Positions 7,610 through 15,354 of a stretch of DNA of 28,272 nt are shown in pieces. The stretch spans positions 1 to 28,272 of the forward strand of contig DATGEO010000042.1 in the NCBI GenBank assembly GCA_035310015.1. The letters are read 5' to 3'. This stretch comes from DATGEO01 sp035310015 (lineage in GTDB: Bacteria > Chloroflexota > Dormibacteria > Dormibacterales > Dormibacteraceae). Each line of letters begins with the position of its first letter. The stretch's first letter is position 1. Under the pieces are notes generated by a model. The model was not told where the DNA came from and did no database searches. It saw only the letters and a program-made list of their open reading frames with translations. Made by a program: the position numbers and the translations under genes.

Positions 7610-7615
7610 ATTATA
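7610..7615 (-). promoter_or_regulatory. Candidate -10 element (TATAAT) for rpsO-pnp
   Basis: An exact TATAAT in the 39-nt ggt-rpsO gap, in a strongly G+C-rich setting. No convincing -35 element lies 16-18 bp upstream. A start 6-8 nt downstream of the box would leave a leader of only about 4 nt before the TTG. Confidence 0.5.
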
Positions 7616-7637
7616 CCGGGCGACCTCGAGCGCCCGT

Positions 7638-9050
7638 TTAGCCGACGGTTTCCACGCTGCCGTCCGATCGCGGATCCGCGCCCGCTCGCCACCGGCCGGG
7701 GGCGTCGACCACGATCGCCTGCGCGTGGCCGAGGGTGCGATGGCCGGGCGGCAGCAGGGTCACGTCCGAGCGTCGTGCGAGCTCCGCCGCGCCGGGATAG
7801 GACGCCTCGACCGTGATGGTGCGCCCGTCCGGCGGGATCCGGATCCGCGGTCTGGCGACGGCCTCCTGCGGTTCGAGGCCGTGGTCGACCAGCTGGATCA
7901 GCACCTGCGTCTGCAGCTGCGGCTGGCCGTCTCCGCCCATGCTCCCGTACAGCGCCCACGGCCTGCCGTCGCGCGTGGCCAGGGCGGGGATGAGCGTGTG
8001 CCGGGTGCGCTTCTTCGGCTCGAGCCGGTTCGGGTCCGACGGATCGAGGCTGAAGTAGCACCCGCGGTTCTGGAGCAGGATGCCGGTGCCCTCGGCCACG
8101 ATGCCGGACCCGAAGTCGTAGGCGACGCTCTGGATGAGCGAGACGTGGTTCCCGTGCTCGTCCGCGGCGCACAGGTATACGGTGTCGCCGCCGTCGCGAA
8201 TGCGCTCGCGAACGGCGTAGGCCTTGTCGCGAGCCCCGCGAAAGACGTCCACAAAGCGTGCGCCGGGCCGGAGATCGGGCTCCGCCTGGAGGTTTCGCAG
8301 CAGCTCGATCGCGACCAGGCCCTGCGTCGGCGGAGGCAGCTCGTGCACGACGACGTCGCGATAAGGGACGGTCAAGGTGTCCACCCAGTCGGAGTGATGG
8401 GTCGCCAGGTCACGCGCCGTGACGAAACCGCCGCGCTTGGCGATCGCCGCCGCGATCGCCTGACCGATGTCGCCGCGGTAGAACCCGTTGATGCCATGGC
8501 GCCCCATGTCCCGGAGCACCGTCGCGAGGTCGGGGTTGCGGAGCAGCATGCCCGCCTCCATGGGCGGGTACAGCGAATACGCCGCCTGCTCCCGGCCCAG
8601 CATCTCGGCCGCGCCCTTCAGAAAGTCGGAGAGACCGGGCGTGATGAGGTAGCCGTCTTGCGCCATGGCCGCCGCCGGCTCGAGCAGCGGCGCCAGCCCG
8701 AGCGTGCCGTAGCGCTCGATGAGCCTCCCCCACGCCTCGACGGTCCCCGGCACCGTGACCGTGAGCGCTCCGCGCTCGGGCATGAGCTCGTGCCCTCGCG
8801 CGCGCACCGCGTCGATGGTTGCGTGCTCGCCCGACCGTCCCGCGCCGATGAGGCCCACCGGCTCCGACGCGCCCGCCGGCCACACGATGGCCATCAGGTC
8901 GCCGCCGAGAGAGGTCATGTGCGGGTACACGACGCACAGCACCGCGTCGGCGGCGATCGCCGCGTCGATGGCGTTGCCGCCGTCGCGCAGCACCTGCGCG
9001 CCCGCCTCGCTCGCCGCGCGGTGCGGCGTGGCGATGATGCCTCGGGTCAC
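7638..9050 (-). CDS. Gamma-glutamyltransferase family Ntn-hydrolase, probably cytosolic
   Basis: Self-cleaving N-terminal-nucleophile enzyme family acting on gamma-glutamyl compounds such as glutathione, or on related acyl amides. It is 470 aa, shorter than the usual 520-580. N-terminal signatures are ASEAGAQVLRDGGNAIDAA and PHMTSLGGD (43-51). The predicted nucleophile is T290 in GDTVYLCAADEHGNHVSLIQ, where self-cleavage would leave a small subunit of about 181 aa, and the small subunit keeps GSMGGDGQPQ. There is no signal peptide, unlike periplasmic Ggt, so it resembles YwrD-type cytosolic members. The start is GTG at 9050, with no ribosome site but a TAATCT box 6 nt away. It is not a usual neighbour of rpsO and appears to be part of an inserted block. 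The exact substrate is unknown. Confidence 0.9.
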   Translation of the reverse strand: MTRGIIATPHRAASEAGAQVLRDGGNAIDAAIAADAVLCVVYPHMTSLGGDLMAIVWPAGASEPVGLIGAGRSGEHATIDAVRARGHELMPERGALTVTVPGTVEAWGRLIERYGTLGLAPLLEPAAAMAQDGYLITPGLSDFLKGAAEMLGREQAAYSLYPPMEAGMLLRNPDLATVLRDMGRHGINGFYRGDIGQAIAAAIAKRGGFVTARDLATHHSDWVDTLTVPYRDVVVHELPPPTQGLVAIELLRNLQAEPDLRPGARFVDVFRGARDKAYAVRERIRDGGDTVYLCAADEHGNHVSLIQSVAYDFGSGIVAEGTGILLQNRGCYFSLDPSDPNRLEPKKRTRHTLIPALATRDGRPWALYGSMGGDGQPQLQTQVLIQLVDHGLEPQEAVARPRIRIPPDGRTITVEASYPGAAELARRSDVTLLPPGHRTLGHAQAIVVDAPGRWRAGADPRSDGSVETVG

Positions 9051-9056
9051 GCCGCC

Positions 9057-9062
9057 AGATTA
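9057..9062 (-). promoter_or_regulatory. Candidate -10 element (TAATCT) for leaderless ggt
   Basis: TAATCT ends 6 nt before the GTG at 9050, the spacing expected if transcription begins at the start codon itself. It fits the TANNNT pattern of leaderless promoters. No -35 element is apparent. Confidence 0.3.
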
Positions 9063-9080
9063 GCCCTCACCCTTACCCTA

Positions 9081-9094
9081 GGCGCCTAAGCGCC
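9081..9094 (-). terminator. Small hairpin in the dagK-like/ggt gap
   Basis: GGCGC-TTAG-GCGCC in the transcript, a 5-bp G+C stem with a 4-nt loop, in the 89-nt gap before ggt. It is followed by a G-rich run (three GGG triplets) rather than a U-tract, so termination is uncertain. Its position suits the end of the operon that finishes at 9140. Confidence 0.3.
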
Positions 9095-9139
9095 ACCAGG
9101 TTGGGACCTACTGATTGCTCCCGCGAGCGGGCGAGGGGA

Positions 9140-10060
9140 TCACCGGGGAGTGATGAACTCGATCGAGCCGGGCTGGATCTCGAACAGCGCGGGCAGGTAC
9201 CCGACCGCCTCGCCGTCCACGTCGAGGCGCACCTTCTTGGGCGAGCTGACCGAGATCCGCTTGCCGTAGAGGAGCTCGATCTTCGGGTTGGTCTGGTCCA
9301 GGTGCTTGCCGGCGCGGAAGTCGTTCATCCCGCGCATCGTCTCGATCTTGCCCGCGTTCTTGATGAGGATCACGTCGAACACGCCGTCCGTGGGTGACGC
9401 GGTGGGCGCCATCTGCATGCCGCCGCCGAAGAACTGGCAGTTGGCGATCACGACCTGCTGGCTCTTGGGCAGCTCATGCCTCACGTCGTCGATGTCCACG
9501 GTCATCGGCTTGTTCCTGAAGCCGATCAGGGCGCGTAGGCCGCCGATCGTGTACGCCAGGCTCCCGAAACGCTTCGTCCCGTTGCCCACCATCTGCACCA
9601 CGTCACCTCCGAGCCCGGCGTCGGCGATGTTGATGAAGTGGCGCACGGCGGTCGAGCCGTCAGGCCTCTGGTAGGTCACGCAGCCCGCGTCGAGCCTTCG
9701 CGGCACCCCCGTCCGCAGCAGGCCGATCGCCGCCTTGGGGTCGGTGGGGATGCGCAGCGTGCGCCGGAAATCGCCGCCGGTGCCGAGGGGGACCATGGCG
9801 AGCTTGCTGGTCGTGGGAATCGGCGCTCCGTTGTGGAAGAAGCCGTTGAGCACCTCGTTCAGGGTGCCGTCGCCGCCGACCGACACGACCACGGGGCGTG
9901 ACTCTCTGACCGCGCGCTCGGCGATCTCTGTCGCCTCGAGCGGGCGGGTCGTGAGCGCGGTCTCGTAGGGGATGCCGGCCGAGGGCAGCCAGGACTCGAC
10001 CCGGGCCCAGTCGCGCCCGGACTTCCCCGCGCCGGACGCGGGGTTGACGATGAACAGCAC
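9140..10060 (-). CDS. Diacylglycerol/lipid kinase family protein (YegS/DgkB type)
   Basis: ATP-dependent phosphorylation of a lipid hydroxyl, typically diacylglycerol to phosphatidic acid at the inner membrane face. It is 306 aa. The DAGK catalytic fold shows VNPASGAGK (5-13), the nucleotide loop GGDGTLNEV (62-70) and PLGTGGDF (91-98). The last motif is usually PLGTGNDF, so a conserved Asn is replaced by Gly. The C-terminal DVDGEAVGYLP motif is present. The GTG at 10060 is preceded by GAGG about 9 nt upstream and lies 17 nt after the FAD enzyme. It is the last gene of the ribF-glpB-FAD-oxidase run, which supports a glycerolipid role. The actual substrate (diacylglycerol, alkylacylglycerol, sphingoid base) cannot be told. 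Confidence 0.9.
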   Translation of the reverse strand: MLFIVNPASGAGKSGRDWARVESWLPSAGIPYETALTTRPLEATEIAERAVRESRPVVVSVGGDGTLNEVLNGFFHNGAPIPTTSKLAMVPLGTGGDFRRTLRIPTDPKAAIGLLRTGVPRRLDAGCVTYQRPDGSTAVRHFINIADAGLGGDVVQMVGNGTKRFGSLAYTIGGLRALIGFRNKPMTVDIDDVRHELPKSQQVVIANCQFFGGGMQMAPTASPTDGVFDVILIKNAGKIETMRGMNDFRAGKHLDQTNPKIELLYGKRISVSSPKKVRLDVDGEAVGYLPALFEIQPGSIEFITPR

Positions 10061-10077
10061 CGGCGCGCCTCGCGTTG

Positions 10078-11439
10078 CTATCTCGCCCCTCCCATCGCCC
10101 GCGGGTTCAGGACGTGCGCCGGGTCGAGCGACTCACGCACCGAGCGCCACACCGCCATCCAACCTCCCATCTCGTCGGCGACCCACCGCGCCCGAACCTG
10201 CCCGGTGCCGTGGTGATGCGTGATCGTAGCTCCAAGCTCCAGCGCCGCACTCATCGCGCCCTCCCACGCCCGGTTGTAAGCCGAGCGCGCGTCTTCCTCT
10301 CTTTCCGCCGAACCGCCAAACGAGAAGTAGGCGCAGCAGCCCTGCTCGTAGGCGTGACTGAAGTGGCATAACGCGAGGCCGCCGGCGGCTATTGCGGATT
10401 TGACGCGCGAATGCAGCTCGGGCAGGGCGGTCCACCTCGCGGCCAGCTCGATGGTGTCGAGGTAGGCGCCGTCCGGCGCGAGCAGCGCCTTCATGCGCTC
10501 GGCGGAAAGATCGAAGCGGTGGCTCTGCCAGCGCTCGAACGGCTCCACCCCGAGGTCCTTCGCCGCGCCGGCGAGCCGCTTGACCTCGGCCGCCTCCGCC
10601 TTCGCCACGGCATCGAGCCCGGCCGTCGCCACCACCAGCAGGCATGCGTCCGCGGCCAGATCGAAGCCGTTGAAGGCGGTGTCTTCCGCGTCGTAGAGCC
10701 GGATGACCAGCGGCCGGAGGCCCGACTGCATCACGGCGCGCATCGCCTCGAGACCCGTCGCGAGCGAATCGAACGCGAAGCCGCGGCCGTGCACCGCTTC
10801 GGGGAGGCGGTGGACGCGCAGGTCGGCGCCCAGGATGACGCCCAGCGCTCCCTCGGCGCCGATCCAGAGCTGGTGCAGCGCCGGGCCGAGGGCCGAGCGC
10901 GGGCCCGGCCGCGGAGCGGCGAAGGTGCCGTCGGGCAGCACGACCGCCAGACCCTGGACCATGTCCTCGATGCTCCCGTAGCGGCTCGACTGCTGGCCCG
11001 ACGACCGCGTGGAGATGAGGCCGCCGACGGTCGTTCCCGGCAGAGAGCTCGGGTAGTGCCCGAGCGTCAGGCCGCGATCGTTGAGCGCCTTCTCGAGCGC
11101 AAGGCCGTTGACGCCGGACTCGACGCGACAGATCAGGTTCGTCTCGTCGATCTCGAGTATCCGGTCGAACGCGCCCATGTCGAGCACGAGCTCTCCGCGC
11201 GCCGGCGCAAGCGCTCCGCACACTCCGCTGCCTCCGCCCAGAGGGATGACAGCGACCGAGTTCTGCGCGGCCCAGCGGAGGATCGCTGTGACCTGCTGGC
11301 GCCCGGAAGGCCGCGCCACCAGCACCGCGGGCGGCGCCTCCCCCGCGCGCTCGCGCATGATCGTCATCGGCCACAGGTCGCGCACCGGCCGCTCGTCGAG
11401 CGCCGCGGCGCCAACGATCGCTTCGAGCTCCGGCCTCAC
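10078..11439 (-). CDS. FAD-linked oxidase, alkyldihydroxyacetonephosphate synthase-like
   Basis: Flavoenzyme of the FAD_binding_4 / FAD-oxidase C superfamily, 453 aa. The PCMH FAD-binding part shows IPLGGGSGVCG (65-75), PSSLPGTTVGGLISTRSSGQ (130-149) and RYGSIEDMVQGL (153-164). The C-terminal half has HFSHAYEQGCCAYFSF (359-374) and a triple-histidine HHHGTG at 408-413. The His triplet and the serine-rich RSSGQQSSRYG segment are features of alkyl-DHAP synthase, which swaps the acyl group of acyl-DHAP for a fatty alcohol. D-lactate/glycolate oxidases lack them (they carry EHGIG), though a more general oxidase role is not excluded. The GTG at 11439 overlaps the GlpB-like stop by 4 nt (GTGA). The longer open frame upstream is a shadow inside that gene. 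Confidence 0.82.
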   Translation of the reverse strand: MRPELEAIVGAAALDERPVRDLWPMTIMRERAGEAPPAVLVARPSGRQQVTAILRWAAQNSVAVIPLGGGSGVCGALAPARGELVLDMGAFDRILEIDETNLICRVESGVNGLALEKALNDRGLTLGHYPSSLPGTTVGGLISTRSSGQQSSRYGSIEDMVQGLAVVLPDGTFAAPRPGPRSALGPALHQLWIGAEGALGVILGADLRVHRLPEAVHGRGFAFDSLATGLEAMRAVMQSGLRPLVIRLYDAEDTAFNGFDLAADACLLVVATAGLDAVAKAEAAEVKRLAGAAKDLGVEPFERWQSHRFDLSAERMKALLAPDGAYLDTIELAARWTALPELHSRVKSAIAAGGLALCHFSHAYEQGCCAYFSFGGSAEREEDARSAYNRAWEGAMSAALELGATITHHHGTGQVRARWVADEMGGWMAVWRSVRESLDPAHVLNPRAMGGAR

Positions 11440-12560
11440 GCTTCGCGCGCGGCCCAGCGGCCCGCGAGCCAGCCGGTGAGGATCGGCACGCCGAACCCGA
11501 ACGGGCCGGCGTAGTCGTATCCGCCGAGCACGGCTCCGGCCGCGTACAGGTTGCGATACGGCAGCGAGCCGTCCTCGTGCAGCGGATGCAGGCGCTGGTC
11601 CGTGCGCAGGCCGGCGCGAAACTCGCTCGCCGGATCCAGGTATTCGAGGTGCTGCAGGCGGGTGCCCTCCGTGCGCGCCGGCCGGCCCTCGTAGAAGACG
11701 CCGAGCCCCAGCAGCGGCTCGCGCGTGACGTGCTCTTTCACCAGCCCGCCGCCGATGTGCTGGCCGCTGGCGAGCACGAACGCGTCGGCGCGGTAAGGCT
11801 TGTCGCGCGTCTGCGCGGCGACGATGCGGTCGCCGCTGGCGTCGAGCTTCGTCACCTCGCTCCGCACCATGCCCAGCGCGATCGCCTGCTGCAGCCGCCA
11901 CCCGTGCGGCGACGGCGGCGAGGCGAGGAGCTCGAAGCCCCCGTTGGGCAGGTTCGTGAAACCCGGCGGGTATGCGGTGAACGCGGCGTGCGTTTTCGCC
12001 TCGGGCGCACGGCGGCCGTAGAGGTCGGTGAGCGAGGCGGAGGGCGGCAGCTCCGGCATCGAGACCTCCTCCGCGATCGCTTCGACGTTGTGCAGCTCCT
12101 TCAGCGCCTGCGCGGTCGATGCCGCGTCATAGTCGCCGACCTCGCGGATGCCGATGACGGCGACGCGGCGCCCGGCCAGGCCGCGCAGCTCGCCCGGCGC
12201 GACGGTGGCCGGCACGACGTTGGCCGGGCGAGCGACGCCGTGGATGTCCGCGTAGAGCCCGCGCGCCTTCCACCCGCCCTCGTACTTGAGCCCGTCCCTC
12301 TCGAGCGCGAGCAGGAGCGCGGGAATGGCGACGTCGAGCTCCGAGGCCAGCCGCACGGCGTCGAGACCGAGCCGCGTGAACGGATGGTTCGGTTGCGAGC
12401 GCAGCACCGAGTCGAGGTCATCGAGCAGCTCCATTCCGCCGGCGTAGAGGGCGGTCGCCCCCGGCGCCCTGGCGATCACCGTGACCTCGGCGCCCTCGCG
12501 ACGCGCGCCGAGCATCGCGGCGTAGGCCGCGATCCCACCGCCGACGATCACCACCCTCAT
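11436..12560 (-). CDS. GlpB-like flavoprotein (anaerobic glycerol-3-phosphate dehydrogenase subunit B family)
   Basis: FAD/NAD(P)-binding Rossmann flavoprotein of 374 aa. The N-terminal dinucleotide site is VVIVGGGIAAYAA (3-15), followed by the GlpB-type segment GATALYAGGMELLDDLDSV and PNHPFTRLG. The C-terminus AAGAVLGGYDYAGPFGFGV resembles the closing flavin contact of GlpB. In the known GlpABC complex, GlpB passes electrons from glycerol-3-phosphate oxidation to the iron-sulfur subunit. No glpA or glpC lies in this window, so it may work with the adjacent FAD enzyme or have another substrate. The ATG at 12560 overlaps the ribF stop (ATGA), so it is coupled to FAD synthesis. The next gene overlaps its stop by 4 nt. 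Confidence 0.82.
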   Translation of the reverse strand: MRVVIVGGGIAAYAAMLGARREGAEVTVIARAPGATALYAGGMELLDDLDSVLRSQPNHPFTRLGLDAVRLASELDVAIPALLLALERDGLKYEGGWKARGLYADIHGVARPANVVPATVAPGELRGLAGRRVAVIGIREVGDYDAASTAQALKELHNVEAIAEEVSMPELPPSASLTDLYGRRAPEAKTHAAFTAYPPGFTNLPNGGFELLASPPSPHGWRLQQAIALGMVRSEVTKLDASGDRIVAAQTRDKPYRADAFVLASGQHIGGGLVKEHVTREPLLGLGVFYEGRPARTEGTRLQHLEYLDPASEFRAGLRTDQRLHPLHEDGSLPYRNLYAAGAVLGGYDYAGPFGFGVPILTGWLAGRWAAREA

Positions 12561-13432
12561 CGGGCGACTAGGCGTCGGGTCTCGGCGACGTCGCGCTTGA
12601 GCTGCTGCACCAGGTCGGCGGGCGTGGCGAACTTGATGTCCGGATGCAGGTAGCGGACGAAGCGCAGCTCGAGGTGATGCTGGTAGATGTCGCCCTCGAA
12701 GTCGAGGAGGAACGCCTCGACCCGCAGCTGAGTGCCCCCGAACGTCGGCCGGTAACCGACTGACAGCGCCGCCGTGAACTCACGACCTTCGCCGAGCGCG
12801 CGCCCGGCATACGCTCCGAATGCCGGCACGAGCTTGTTCGGCTCGACGCCGATGTTGGCGGTCGGGAATCCAAGCCGCCTACCTACCTTGTCCCCGTCCT
12901 CGACCGGTCCGGACATCGAGTACTCGCGCCCGAGCAGCCGGTTGGCCTCGTGGATCTCGCCGGGCGTGTTCACGAGCCGGCGGATCTCGGAGCTGTGCAG
13001 CGCGTCGCCCCCGAACGTGAACGGCGGCACGACGTCGACCTCGAAACCGTGCTCCCGCAGCCAGCCGGCGTTGCCCCGGCGCTGGCTGCCGAACGCGAAA
13101 TCGAAGCCGATGACCCAGCGCCGCAGCTCCATCACGCCGGCCAGCCGCTCCACGAACTGGTCCGGAGTCAGCGCCGAAAGCGCGCGGTCGAAGCGCAGGA
13201 CGATGGCGTGCTCGATCCCCGCTGCCTCGATGAGCGCGAGCTTCTCCGACAGCGTCGTGATCGACTGGGGGCAGTTGGCGGGGTCGAGCACGCAGCGTGG
13301 ATGCGGTTCGAACGTGACGAGCGCTGGCTGCGAGCCGGTGGCGCGCGCCGCCTCCACCGTCCGCCGGATCACGTCCTGATGGCCGAGGTGCACGCCGTCG
13401 TAGGAGCCGACGGTGATGGCGACCGGACCCAC
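12557..13432 (-). CDS. ribF: Bifunctional riboflavin kinase / FAD synthetase
   Basis: Converts riboflavin to FMN and then FAD. It is 291 aa. The N-terminal adenylyltransferase domain has GSYDGVHLGH (9-18), FGSQRRGN and SSEIRR (147-152; normally SSTRIR). The C-terminal kinase domain has GRRLGFPTAN (184-193), FGAYAG and GYRPTFGG. The GTG at 13432 is supported by GGAGG 5 nt upstream. The frame stays open to a CTG at 13465 with a plausible N-terminus (LKVHLGLPEA), so a slightly longer form is possible. Downstream it overlaps the GlpB-like flavoprotein by 4 nt, placing a flavin-cofactor enzyme directly ahead of two flavoenzymes. Confidence 0.95.
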   Translation of the reverse strand: MGPVAITVGSYDGVHLGHQDVIRRTVEAARATGSQPALVTFEPHPRCVLDPANCPQSITTLSEKLALIEAAGIEHAIVLRFDRALSALTPDQFVERLAGVMELRRWVIGFDFAFGSQRRGNAGWLREHGFEVDVVPPFTFGGDALHSSEIRRLVNTPGEIHEANRLLGREYSMSGPVEDGDKVGRRLGFPTANIGVEPNKLVPAFGAYAGRALGEGREFTAALSVGYRPTFGGTQLRVEAFLLDFEGDIYQHHLELRFVRYLHPDIKFATPADLVQQLKRDVAETRRLVAR

Positions 13433-13437
13433 GTGCG

Positions 13438-13442
13438 CCTCC
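13438..13442 (-). promoter_or_regulatory. Shine-Dalgarno GGAGG deciding the ribF start
   Basis: GGAGG in the mRNA sense with a 5-nt spacer to GTG at 13432. It favours this start over the upstream CTG at 13465. Confidence 0.6.
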
Positions 13443-13461
13443 GGGAGGCCGAGGTGAACCT

Positions 13462-14376
13462 TCAGCTGAGCACCTTTTCCGGCACGAAGGTCCGGCGCAG
13501 CGGGTCGGTGTGACCGAGGGCGACGAGCCGGCCCTCGACGTCGTGCGCGCGGACCTGGCCAGGCCCGGGCTCGGGCAGGACGCGCACGGCACGCCCCTGC
13601 CGCACCATCGCCTCCTGCTCGACGGTGAGCCTGACCCGCTCCATGTGCGGCAGTATGACCTCGGCCGGAAGCAGCCGGGCGCGCACGTCCTCGGCCGTCG
13701 CCAGCTCCTCGCAGGAGACGGCTTCGGCGGCTTCCAGCGGGCCGTACGCGGTGCGCCGGAGGCGTCCGAGGTACCCGCCCACGCCGAGCGCCCGCCCGAG
13801 GTCGCGGGCGATCGATCGCATGTAGGTTCCGCTTCCACAGCGGATCTCGACCCTGGCCACCGGCTCATCTCCCGGCGCGAAATCGACCAGCCGCGCATCG
13901 TAAACCTCGACCTCACGCGCCGCGGGTCTCGGCTCGTCGCCACGGCGGGCGAGCCGGTAGGCGCGCTGGCCATCGATTTTCACCGCCGAGAAGGCGGGCG
14001 GCGCCTGGGTGATCCGGCCGACGAACCGGCTCAGCCCTGACTCCACGGCCTCGGCGGTCAACCCGCCAGCGTCGCCGCCCGGAATGCGTTCGGCCTCGGC
14101 GTCGTCGGTTGCGGTCGTGAAGCCGAGGTGGATGTCGGCGACATATGTCTTCGGCAGGAGCAGCGCGAACTCCGAGAGCCTGGTCGCCGACTCGAACAGC
14201 ACCGGCAGCACGCCCGTGGCCAGCGGGTCGAGCGTGCCGCCGTGGCCGACGCGATGCGCCGAGGTCACGCGGCGAAGGCGGCGCACGACGGCGAACGAGG
14301 TCTCCCCCGCCGCCTTGTCTACATTGAGGACCCCGCTCTGAAAATGCGGCAGCTCAGGGCTTGGCTGAGGCGGCAT
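13462..14376 (-). CDS. truB: tRNA pseudouridine(55) synthase
   Basis: Makes pseudouridine 55 in the tRNA T-loop. It is 304 aa. The catalytic aspartate is D50 in GHGGTLDPLATGVLPV. Other family motifs are FSAVKIDGQRAYRLARRG and RCGSGTYMRSIARDLG. A C-terminal PUA-like tail follows. The ATG at 14376 (MPPQPSPELPHFQSGVLNVDK) overlaps nrnA by 23 nt and has an ideal AAGGAGG with a 6-nt spacer. The longer open frame upstream is a shadow inside nrnA. It is part of the nusA-infB-rbfA-truB-ribF group. Confidence 0.96.
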   Translation of the reverse strand: MPPQPSPELPHFQSGVLNVDKAAGETSFAVVRRLRRVTSAHRVGHGGTLDPLATGVLPVLFESATRLSEFALLLPKTYVADIHLGFTTATDDAEAERIPGGDAGGLTAEAVESGLSRFVGRITQAPPAFSAVKIDGQRAYRLARRGDEPRPAAREVEVYDARLVDFAPGDEPVARVEIRCGSGTYMRSIARDLGRALGVGGYLGRLRRTAYGPLEAAEAVSCEELATAEDVRARLLPAEVILPHMERVRLTVEQEAMVRQGRAVRVLPEPGPGQVRAHDVEGRLVALGHTDPLRRTFVPEKVLS

Positions 14377-15286
14377 TGATCGCCTCCTTGGCCGTCGCGA
14401 GCACGTACTTGACCGTTTCGTCCATCGGCTTGCTGATCTCGGCGCCGGCGGCGCGGATGTGCCCGCCGCCACCGAACATCGCGCACATGGCCGCCGCATC
14501 GACGCCACCGCGGCTCCGCACGCTGATCTTCGTCAGGTCGGAGTGCACTTCCTTGAAGAGGATTGCGAGCTCGAGCCCGGCGATGGAGTTGAGCGTGTCG
14601 ATGATGCCCTCCGATTCCGCCATCACCGCGCCGGCCTCACGAAGCATCCGGCGCGTCACCTTCGCCCACGCGAGGCGGCCCTGCATCTCGACTCGCATCG
14701 TCGCGAGCGACATGCCGCTGAGCTTGAGCGTCGTCTCCGGACGCATCTTGTAGACGAGGGTCGCGATGTGTCCCGGGTCAGCGCCCAGGCTCGCGAGTCG
14801 CGCCGCGTCCTCGAGCGCGCGGGCAGTCGTGTTCTCGTGCCGGAAGCCGCCGGTGTCGGTGAGCAGAGCGACGTAGAGGTTGGTCGCGATGGTCTGGGTG
14901 ATCTCGTAGTGGAAGTGGTAGAGCATCTCCATCACCAGCTGGCCAACCGCCGACGCGTCGGCGTCGATGACGTTGACGTCGCCGAAGCGCGAGTTCGACG
15001 GGTGATGGTCGACGTTGACGATGGTCGCGTGCTCGGCGATGTGCCTCACACCGGAGCCGGAGCGCTCGAGGTTGCCCGAGTCGAAGAAGAAGACCAGGCC
15101 GGGCTCGACCCCGCTCGGCGGCACGTCCTTGATGTCCTCGAAACCCGGAAGGAACGTGTACATCTGCGGCAGCGGCGGCGGGATCAGGACCCACACATGC
15201 TTGCCGGCGTTGCGCAGCGCCTCCGCAAACGCGAGGCTGCAGCCGAGGGTGTCGCCGTCGGCGTCCTTGTGCCCGAAGATGAGCAC
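14354..15286 (-). CDS. nrnA: DHH/DHHA1 phosphoesterase, NrnA-type oligoribonuclease / pAp phosphatase; start unresolved
   Basis: Mn-dependent phosphoesterase that degrades very short RNAs and/or 3'-phosphoadenosine 5'-phosphate. Motifs are GHKDADGDTLG (5-15), FFDSGN, VNVDHHPSN (the DHH signature), LLTDTGGFRHENT and the DHHA1 GGGGHIRAAG. The coordinates use GTG at 15286 (310 aa), which starts right at the first beta strand. The same frame continues upstream for at least 23 codons (GHLYDEIKELIDANSE directly precedes it), matching the helix that family members have there, but contains no ATG/GTG/TTG. A candidate non-canonical ATA at 15358, overlapping the rbfA stop, has a GGAG 8 nt upstream. The usual partners rbfA and truB flank it. 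Function confident, start not. Confidence 0.92.
   Translation of the reverse strand: MLIFGHKDADGDTLGCSLAFAEALRNAGKHVWVLIPPPLPQMYTFLPGFEDIKDVPPSGVEPGLVFFFDSGNLERSGSGVRHIAEHATIVNVDHHPSNSRFGDVNVIDADASAVGQLVMEMLYHFHYEITQTIATNLYVALLTDTGGFRHENTTARALEDAARLASLGADPGHIATLVYKMRPETTLKLSGMSLATMRVEMQGRLAWAKVTRRMLREAGAVMAESEGIIDTLNSIAGLELAILFKEVHSDLTKISVRSRGGVDAAAMCAMFGGGGHIRAAGAEISKPMDETVKYVLATAKEAINAASAKP
14383..14387 (-). promoter_or_regulatory. Shine-Dalgarno GGAGG deciding the truB start
   Basis: AAGGAGG inside the 3' end of nrnA, 6 nt before ATG at 14376. Confidence 0.65.
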
Positions 15287-15354
15287 CTCGCTGTTGGCGT
15301 CGATCAGCTCCTTGATCTCGTCGTAGAGATGACCCGTTTCCGAAGGGGCGGTCG

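Noticed and set aside
9068..9082. G-quadruplex in the ggt upstream region
   Set aside because: Only three GGG runs are present on the minus strand (TAGGGTAAGGGTGAGGG), one short of a standard intramolecular quadruplex.
10078..11901. 607-aa version of the FAD enzyme starting inside the GlpB-like gene
   Set aside because: The extra N-terminal residues are an Arg/Ala-rich out-of-phase reading of the upstream gene. GTG at 11439, with a 4-nt overlap and normal homology, is the better start.
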